The position numbers and the translations under genes are program-made. The notes beneath the pieces were generated by a model. It searched no databases. It was not told the DNA's origin and saw nothing but the letters and a program-made list of their open reading frames with translations. From an uncultured Alphaproteobacteria bacterium (GTDB lineage Bacteria; Pseudomonadota; Alphaproteobacteria; Rhodobacterales; Rhodobacteraceae), in NCBI GenBank assembly GCA_902556405.1, contig CACDWF010000009.1, positions 1-64,000 of the forward strand: DNA of 64,000 bases, in the 5' to 3' direction. Positions 59,036-64,000 of the stretch are shown here, in pieces. Numbering within the stretch: position 1 is the stretch's first letter; every line of letters starts with the position of its first letter.

Positions 59036-61060
59036 TTAATATCGTTTTGGTACTGCAGTTTTAGTATCTTGCGCTAGTTTGTACGCCTCCAAGAATAGCT
59101 CTGGTTCTTCCGTTACTTCAGACACCTTAAATATTTTATGGCCCGATTGCATCGTTCCTAGCAAATCTCCAGAGCCTCTGAGAGCCATATCTTTTTCGGC
59201 AATCTCAAACCCATCCTGCGTCTCTTTCATTATTTTAAGCCTCTGAATAGCTTGATCTGAAAGATTTCCATCATACACGAGAAAGCAATATGATTTTTTA
59301 TCTCCCCTACCAACTCTCCCTCGAAGTTGATGCAACTGTGAAAGACCAAATCTATTTGCATTTTCAATTACAATTGCTGTGGCATTTGGGTTATCTATTC
59401 CAACTTCAATAACAGTGGTTGACACTAAAATATCAATTTTTCTTTCGTTAAATTTTTTAAGTTCACTTTCCTTATACTCACTAGGCATTTGTCCATGAAT
59501 TAGACCAACCTTAAACTGACTAAATTCATTTCTTAAATACAAGAACCTATCATTTGAATTAGAGAGATGGTTATTTTCGTTCTCTTCTATTAACGGACAC
59601 ACCCAATAAACTTGCTGACCTTCAGACATCTGTTTGGCCAACTTATCTAATAGCTTTTTAGTTTTTTTTACAGGTATGGCAAGCGTTTCGATACTCAACC
59701 TGTTTTTTGGTTTCTCCTTGATTGTTGTCAAATCACGATCACTAAATACTGTCAACGCTAAAGATCTGGGTATAGGGGTTGCACTCATTATAATTGAGTT
59801 AACATTGCCTTTTTTTTCCAATCTAAACCTTTGCATTACTCCGAACTTATGTTGCTCATCAATTATGGCCAAGCGAAGATTATGGAAATATACATTTCTC
59901 TGGAAAAGAGCGTGTGTGCCGATCACAATTTTTGCTTCTCCACTAGAAATCAAAAGCAACTTCCTTTTCCTTTCACTTTGATTGTCAGATCCTGTCAAAA
60001 TAGTGGTATTTAATTTCTTTATCTCTTGTACTCTCAATAAGTCTTTTAGTGATTTCATATGTTGCATTGCGAGGACCTCTGTAGGAGCCATAATTGCAAC
60101 TTGATGCCCTCCTGAAACTACAAACATTGCAGCAAGAAGGGCAACAATAGTTTTGCCACTACCAACATCGCCTTGCAGCAAACGATTCATTTTGGACTCT
60201 GATTCAATATCATCTAAAATTTCGTAAAGCGCATTTAGCTGACTTTTAGTAAGCTGGAAAGAGAGACTATTAATTAAGTTATTAATAAGAGCTTTATCCC
60301 CCTGTACTTTGAACCCTTCCCTCTTCTTGGCGGTACGTTTAAATTTATCCAATTTTAGATGATGCGCATAAAATTCGTCAAAAACAAGCCTCTCTCTAGC
60401 CTTCATAATACGGGATAGGTCTTTATTATCTTTAGGCATGTGGATCAGACTTAACGCCTTTAAAAAACTGGGCCAGTTTTTTACTTGAACAAATTTTTGA
60501 GGATACCACTCTTTAGTTGATTTAAAATCACTTAAAATATTACACACTGTTTTATGTAAAAATTTATTCCCTAAACCAATTACAGAGGGATAGATGGGTT
60601 CAATTTGAGGGATTTTAAAGATTTGATCTGGTTTAACGGAATAATCGGGATGTACCATAGTCAACTTACTTCCATCGAGTGTTAGGTCCCCAGAAATCAC
60701 CACATTTTCACCAGGTGGATAATAATTATTCATCTGAATCTTATTAAAAGAAAATAATGTAATTATTAGAGGGCAACCGTATGTTTCTGCTAATATTCTT
60801 AGAGGTGATCGCCTGTTTTTGGGATAAACATGCTTTTTAATTGAAACTTCTATTGTCACAGCTCTAGGAAGCAAACTTTTATCCACTTTAAACCAACGGT
60901 CTCTTCTTTTATATTTTCTAGGTAAAAGAAGTAGAAGGTCTAATGCAGACTCTATGGAAGCTTTTGAAAGTGTTTTGGAAGACTTAGGGCCAATACCTTT
61001 AAGGGTTGAAACACTGCCCAATAAATTCTCTTGACCCACACTTTTAAGAAGATCCTTCAT
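59036..61060 (-). CDS. recG: ATP-dependent DNA helicase RecG
   Basis: Reverses stalled forks and migrates branched DNA. N-terminal helix-hairpin/wedge OB domain (STLKGIGPKSSKTL, about 100-170), SF2 motor with Walker A LLQGDVGSGKTIVALL, DEQH box IIDEQHKFGV, IMSATPIPRSLAL and HQLRGRVGRG. 674 aa. Its ATG overlaps the ligA stop by 4 bases. Confidence 0.97.
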   Translation of the reverse strand: MKDLLKSVGQENLLGSVSTLKGIGPKSSKTLSKASIESALDLLLLLPRKYKRRDRWFKVDKSLLPRAVTIEVSIKKHVYPKNRRSPLRILAETYGCPLIITLFSFNKIQMNNYYPPGENVVISGDLTLDGSKLTMVHPDYSVKPDQIFKIPQIEPIYPSVIGLGNKFLHKTVCNILSDFKSTKEWYPQKFVQVKNWPSFLKALSLIHMPKDNKDLSRIMKARERLVFDEFYAHHLKLDKFKRTAKKREGFKVQGDKALINNLINSLSFQLTKSQLNALYEILDDIESESKMNRLLQGDVGSGKTIVALLAAMFVVSGGHQVAIMAPTEVLAMQHMKSLKDLLRVQEIKKLNTTILTGSDNQSERKRKLLLISSGEAKIVIGTHALFQRNVYFHNLRLAIIDEQHKFGVMQRFRLEKKGNVNSIIMSATPIPRSLALTVFSDRDLTTIKEKPKNRLSIETLAIPVKKTKKLLDKLAKQMSEGQQVYWVCPLIEENENNHLSNSNDRFLYLRNEFSQFKVGLIHGQMPSEYKESELKKFNERKIDILVSTTVIEVGIDNPNATAIVIENANRFGLSQLHQLRGRVGRGDKKSYCFLVYDGNLSDQAIQRLKIMKETQDGFEIAEKDMALRGSGDLLGTMQSGHKIFKVSEVTEEPELFLEAYKLAQDTKTAVPKRY

Positions 61061-63153
61061 AGGTTATAATCAATTAAGACTTTAAACTCTTCCTCATGCA
61101 TTCGCTTTATGCCCAATTCATCTGCTTTTTTGACTTTTGAACCTGGGGCTTGACCAACTAATAGGAAATCTACATTATTTGATAAGGATGTTAAAACCTT
61201 TGCTCCATGCCTCTCACAAATAGACTTTAACTCGGCTCTAGAAAATGCATTAAAAGTACCCGTCAGAACCAACTTTTTATCAGTTATAGCTGTTTTAACT
61301 TTACTTAATTTAATAAAATCTTCTATCTTCACATAATTTAGTAAATCCTCTAGTTTTTCTATCTCCTTGAGATCCGAAAAGAACCCTACTAGAGAAGTAA
61401 CCATTAGCTGCCCAACCCCCTCTATTTCAGAAAGAAATTGCCGTTCATTTTTTTTAATGCCAGCTTTAATAGCGTTATAAAAATTGTCCCATGATCCAAA
61501 ATAACCGGCTAAAATTTGTGCTGCATTCTCTCCAATATGACGAATACCCAAAGAAAAAAGAAACCGGTCGAGCTTTATAAATTTGGCTTTTTCAATTGAA
61601 TGAAATAGATTTTGCAGCGACTTATCACCCCAACCTTTTCCAAGAAATTCAATAAAATTTAAGCCATTTTTTGACTTAGATTGTAATCGAAAAAAATCTG
61701 CAGGTTTTTGGATTAGGTCTTTTTTATAAAACTCTTCAATAATTCTTCCCCCGAGACCATCAATATTAAAAGCTTTTTTAGAAACAAAATGCTTTAAACC
61801 TGCAATAACCTGTGCCTCACAGTGCTGCATATTATAACACCTTATCGCCGAGTCCGTGTTATCAATTTTAACCTTTGCCCCACAAGATGGGCAAAAATCC
61901 GGAAAAACAAATGAATTAGATGCATTGTTTCTTTTAGAAATATCTACATCTTTAATTTTCGGAATTACATCTCCTGCCCTATAAACTGTAACCCAATCAC
62001 CTTTTCTAATATCAGCGCCATCCCTTATTCTATTGCCTTTATTATCAAAACCTCTAATAAAATCTCTATTGTGTAGCGTAGCGCTTGAAACTATCACCCC
62101 ACCTATATTTACGGGCTTTAACTTTGCTACTGGTGATAAGGTTCCTGTTCTACCTATTTGAATTTCAATATCTTCAATAACTGTAATGGACATCGCAGCT
62201 GGAAATTTGTGTGCAATAGCCCATCTAGGCGATGAAGATCTAAACCCAAGTCTCTGTTGCAAACGAAAATCGTTCACTTTATATACTATGCCGTCAATGT
62301 CGTAATTGAGTTTTGTCCTCATAGCGAAAACTTTTTCATAATACTGCAAGAGTTCTTTTATACTGGTAAAAACTTTGGCAATTTCGTTTGTTTTAAACCC
62401 TAGATCATTGAAAACTTTCAATAAATTTGCCTGACTATCGGCTAAATGATATGAAGCATTTCCAACAGAGTATGCAAAAAAGCACAAATCTTTGCTTCTA
62501 TTTTTGTTTGATTTAAACTGCCTTAATGTACCAGATGCTGCATTTCGTGGGTTAGAAAATGTCTTGCTGCCTTTCTTTTTAAGTTCTGCATTTAATTCAA
62601 TGAAGGCTGAATTGGGAAAGTAAACTTCTCCTCTTATTTCAAGCGTATCAATTTTTATCGGTATAGATATTGGTATATCTGGTATTAGCCGAGCATTTTC
62701 AGTAACATCTTCCCCAATAAGGCCATCACCTCTGGTCAAAGCTTGAAATAAAGTACCATTTTTATAGATTAATGATAATGATAGGCCATCAATCTTTGGT
62801 TCAAATACTAAGTCAATATTCTCACTTTCAGATAGATCTAGGAATGATCTTATTTGTTTTAGAAAATTTAAGACGTCCGCATTATTAAAAGCGTTAGAAA
62901 GAGAGTACATTGGTGTAAGATGCTGAACTTTTTTAAACCTAGAGTTTGGCATCACTCCTACTTGATCTAAAACATTATATCGATCCTCTAATTCTGGGTA
63001 TTTCGATAGAATTTTCTTGTATTCAGAAATGTTATGATCGTACTCCTGGTCGGTGATGTCCGATCGATTGAGGTTAAAATACGCCTCTCTTGATTTTGTT
63101 ATAATCTCCGATAGCTCTTTGAGCTTAGATATTGCTTCAGATTTTTTTAACAA
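61057..63153 (-). CDS. ligA: NAD-dependent DNA ligase
   Basis: Seals nicks in replication and repair. Adenylation lysine in FEPKIDGLSLSL, EIRGEVYFP, four-cysteine zinc finger (CPSCGAKV ... CYNMQHCEAQ), helix-hairpin-helix repeats and a C-terminal BRCT domain (about 620-698; LVLTGTFNAFSRAEL). 698 aa. The start is TTG 63153; no ATG fits. Forms an operon with recG. Confidence 0.97.
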   Translation of the reverse strand: MLKKSEAISKLKELSEIITKSREAYFNLNRSDITDQEYDHNISEYKKILSKYPELEDRYNVLDQVGVMPNSRFKKVQHLTPMYSLSNAFNNADVLNFLKQIRSFLDLSESENIDLVFEPKIDGLSLSLIYKNGTLFQALTRGDGLIGEDVTENARLIPDIPISIPIKIDTLEIRGEVYFPNSAFIELNAELKKKGSKTFSNPRNAASGTLRQFKSNKNRSKDLCFFAYSVGNASYHLADSQANLLKVFNDLGFKTNEIAKVFTSIKELLQYYEKVFAMRTKLNYDIDGIVYKVNDFRLQQRLGFRSSSPRWAIAHKFPAAMSITVIEDIEIQIGRTGTLSPVAKLKPVNIGGVIVSSATLHNRDFIRGFDNKGNRIRDGADIRKGDWVTVYRAGDVIPKIKDVDISKRNNASNSFVFPDFCPSCGAKVKIDNTDSAIRCYNMQHCEAQVIAGLKHFVSKKAFNIDGLGGRIIEEFYKKDLIQKPADFFRLQSKSKNGLNFIEFLGKGWGDKSLQNLFHSIEKAKFIKLDRFLFSLGIRHIGENAAQILAGYFGSWDNFYNAIKAGIKKNERQFLSEIEGVGQLMVTSLVGFFSDLKEIEKLEDLLNYVKIEDFIKLSKVKTAITDKKLVLTGTFNAFSRAELKSICERHGAKVLTSLSNNVDFLLVGQAPGSKVKKADELGIKRMHEEEFKVLIDYNL

Positions 63154-63287
63154 CTAAAACCCTATAAAAATGTTACTAATAGATTACCGATGTTTTTATA
63201 CAGTTCAAACGTAGTTTCAAGTAGTTTCGAAAATATAAAAAATTTATTTGATTGATCACCAATCTCATCTACGTTAGAGACATTAGT

Positions 63288-64000
63288 ATGAATAAATTAG
63301 GAATAAATAAGAAACCCGAAGACACTAGAGTAGTAGTAGCAATGTCTGGAGGGGTGGACAGTTCCGTTGTTGCCGCTATTTTAAAGGGGCAAGGCTTCAA
63401 TGTAATCGGTTTGACCATGAAATTGTTTGATTACAAGAAAATAAATAAAAATAGCAAAACGTGTTGCGCAGGCACAGACATTATTGATGCAAAAAAAGCA
63501 GCCGCAGAAATTGGCATCCCACATTATGTGGTCAATTTTGAAAAAGAATTCCGGCAAAAGGTAATAGAAGATTTTGTAACTAGCTATTCTGGTGGGACAA
63601 CACCCATTCCATGTATTCGATGCAACGAACGCATTAAATTTAAAGATTTAATTGTCAAGGCAAAAGAATTAAATGCAGACTGTTTGGCAACAGGGCATTA
63701 TGTTAAACGAGTTGAAGTAGCAAACACTGTTCAACTCCACACAGCCAGTAATTCAGAAAAAGATCAAAGCTATTTTTTGTTTACAGTTACTCCTGAGGAA
63801 TTAAAGTTTTTAAGATTTCCACTAGGTTCTGTAAAATCAAAATCTGAGACACGAGATCTTGCCAGAAAATATAACTTAAAAGTCGCTGAGAAAAGTGAAA
63901 GTCAAGATATATGCTTTGTTCCCGACGGATCTTACTCAGAGGCAATTAGAAAATTGAGGCCAAATGCATCTGTTCCAGGAAATATACTCAATTTGAATGG
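63288..64000 (+). CDS. mnmA: tRNA 2-thiouridylase MnmA, 3' end beyond the window
   Basis: Thiolates U34 of Lys/Glu/Gln tRNAs with sulfur from the desulfurase relay. P-loop [25 protein letters not shown], catalytic cysteine in [19 protein letters not shown], and the second cysteine in [10 protein letters not shown]. About 237 residues are present of an expected 360-400. ATG 63288 is the first start in frame. Confidence 0.95.
   Translation, partial: MNKLGINKKPEDTRVVVAMSGGVDSSVVAAILKGQGFNVIGLTMKLFDYKKINKNSKTCCAGTDIIDAKKAAAEIGIPHYVVNFEKEFRQKVIEDFVTSYSGGTTPIPCIRCNERIKFKDLIVKAKELNADCLATGHYVKRVEVANTVQLHTASNSEKDQSYFLFTVTPEELKFLRFPLGSVKSKSETRDLARKYNLKVAEKSESQDICFVPDGSYSEAIRKLRPNASVPGNILNLN

Noticed and set aside
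63203-63217. GTTC-N7-GTTT upstream of ligA, within a run of GTAGTTTC repeats
   Set aside because: One mismatch to the SOS box; no perfect half-site pair and no clear promoter overlap. The repeats look like a degenerate or chance AT-rich pattern.

Overview
The window is a dense, AT-rich (by eye roughly one third G+C) stretch of bacterial chromosome. Gene content and order point to an Alphaproteobacterium with a compact genome. The main evidence is the run ppiD-like/trpE-trpG-trpD-trpC-moaC-moeA-lexA-gltX-gltA, the rpsB-tsf-pyrH-frr-cdsA-dxr-rseP-bamA-skp-fabZ-lpxA-lpxI-lpxB run (LpxI replaces LpxH), TrmFO, and a Rhodobacter-type IscR-SufBCD-SufS locus with Yip1-like membrane genes. The low G+C, short spacers and frequent TTG starts would suit a streamlined, perhaps marine, lineage; I cannot place it further. 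I see no mobile element, prophage, CRISPR array, tRNA or rRNA. No gene-free stretch exceeds about 170 bases.

Layout. 1-3.3 kb: 3' part of glnA and parE. 3.4-15.5 kb (+): an aminotransferase, a PpiD-like foldase, tryptophan and molybdopterin genes, lexA with its own SOS promoter, gltX and gltA. 15.5-28.2 kb (-): translation and outer-membrane biogenesis cluster, read from rpsB down to lpxB; uppS and lpxD, usually found here, are absent. 28.4-30.9 kb (+): pseudouridine catabolism (psuK, psuG) and a DUF502 membrane protein, closed by a strong terminator that overlaps the 3' end of mfd. 31-39.5 kb: mfd, hemB, a SYLF lipoprotein, a beta-hydroxyacid dehydrogenase and a membrane-anchored penicillin-acylase family hydrolase. 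39.5-46.9 kb (-): the iscR-nifS-sufB-sufC-sufD-(two membrane genes)-sufS iron-sulfur operon. 47-53.4 kb: hydrolase, tyrS, two cyclophilins, coaD, uvrA. 53.5-58.9 kb: ssb, gyrA, trmFO, hisI, and an IscU-like protein. 58.8-63.2 kb (-): ligA-recG followed by an unannotated 38-residue membrane peptide gene. 63.3 kb to the end: start of mnmA.

The most interesting signal is at 58.85-59.02 kb. A 38-codon ORF with a strong Shine-Dalgarno sequence encodes a small hydrophobic peptide. Its promoter is covered by three GAAC half-sites spaced exactly 11 bp apart, that is, two overlapping perfect alphaproteobacterial SOS boxes (GAAC-N7-GAAC). The same perfect box covers the -10 region of lexA in this window, so lexA and the peptide gene probably form one regulon. 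The peptide resembles SOS-induced small membrane proteins such as TisB or SidA in size and setting, but I recognise no homology.

Other points of note are two essential genes (rseP and parE) that appear to start at AUU and AUC/AUA codons, a nested stem with a possible pseudoknot in the rpsB leader, and an IscR with no cysteine in its usual Fe-S ligand region.
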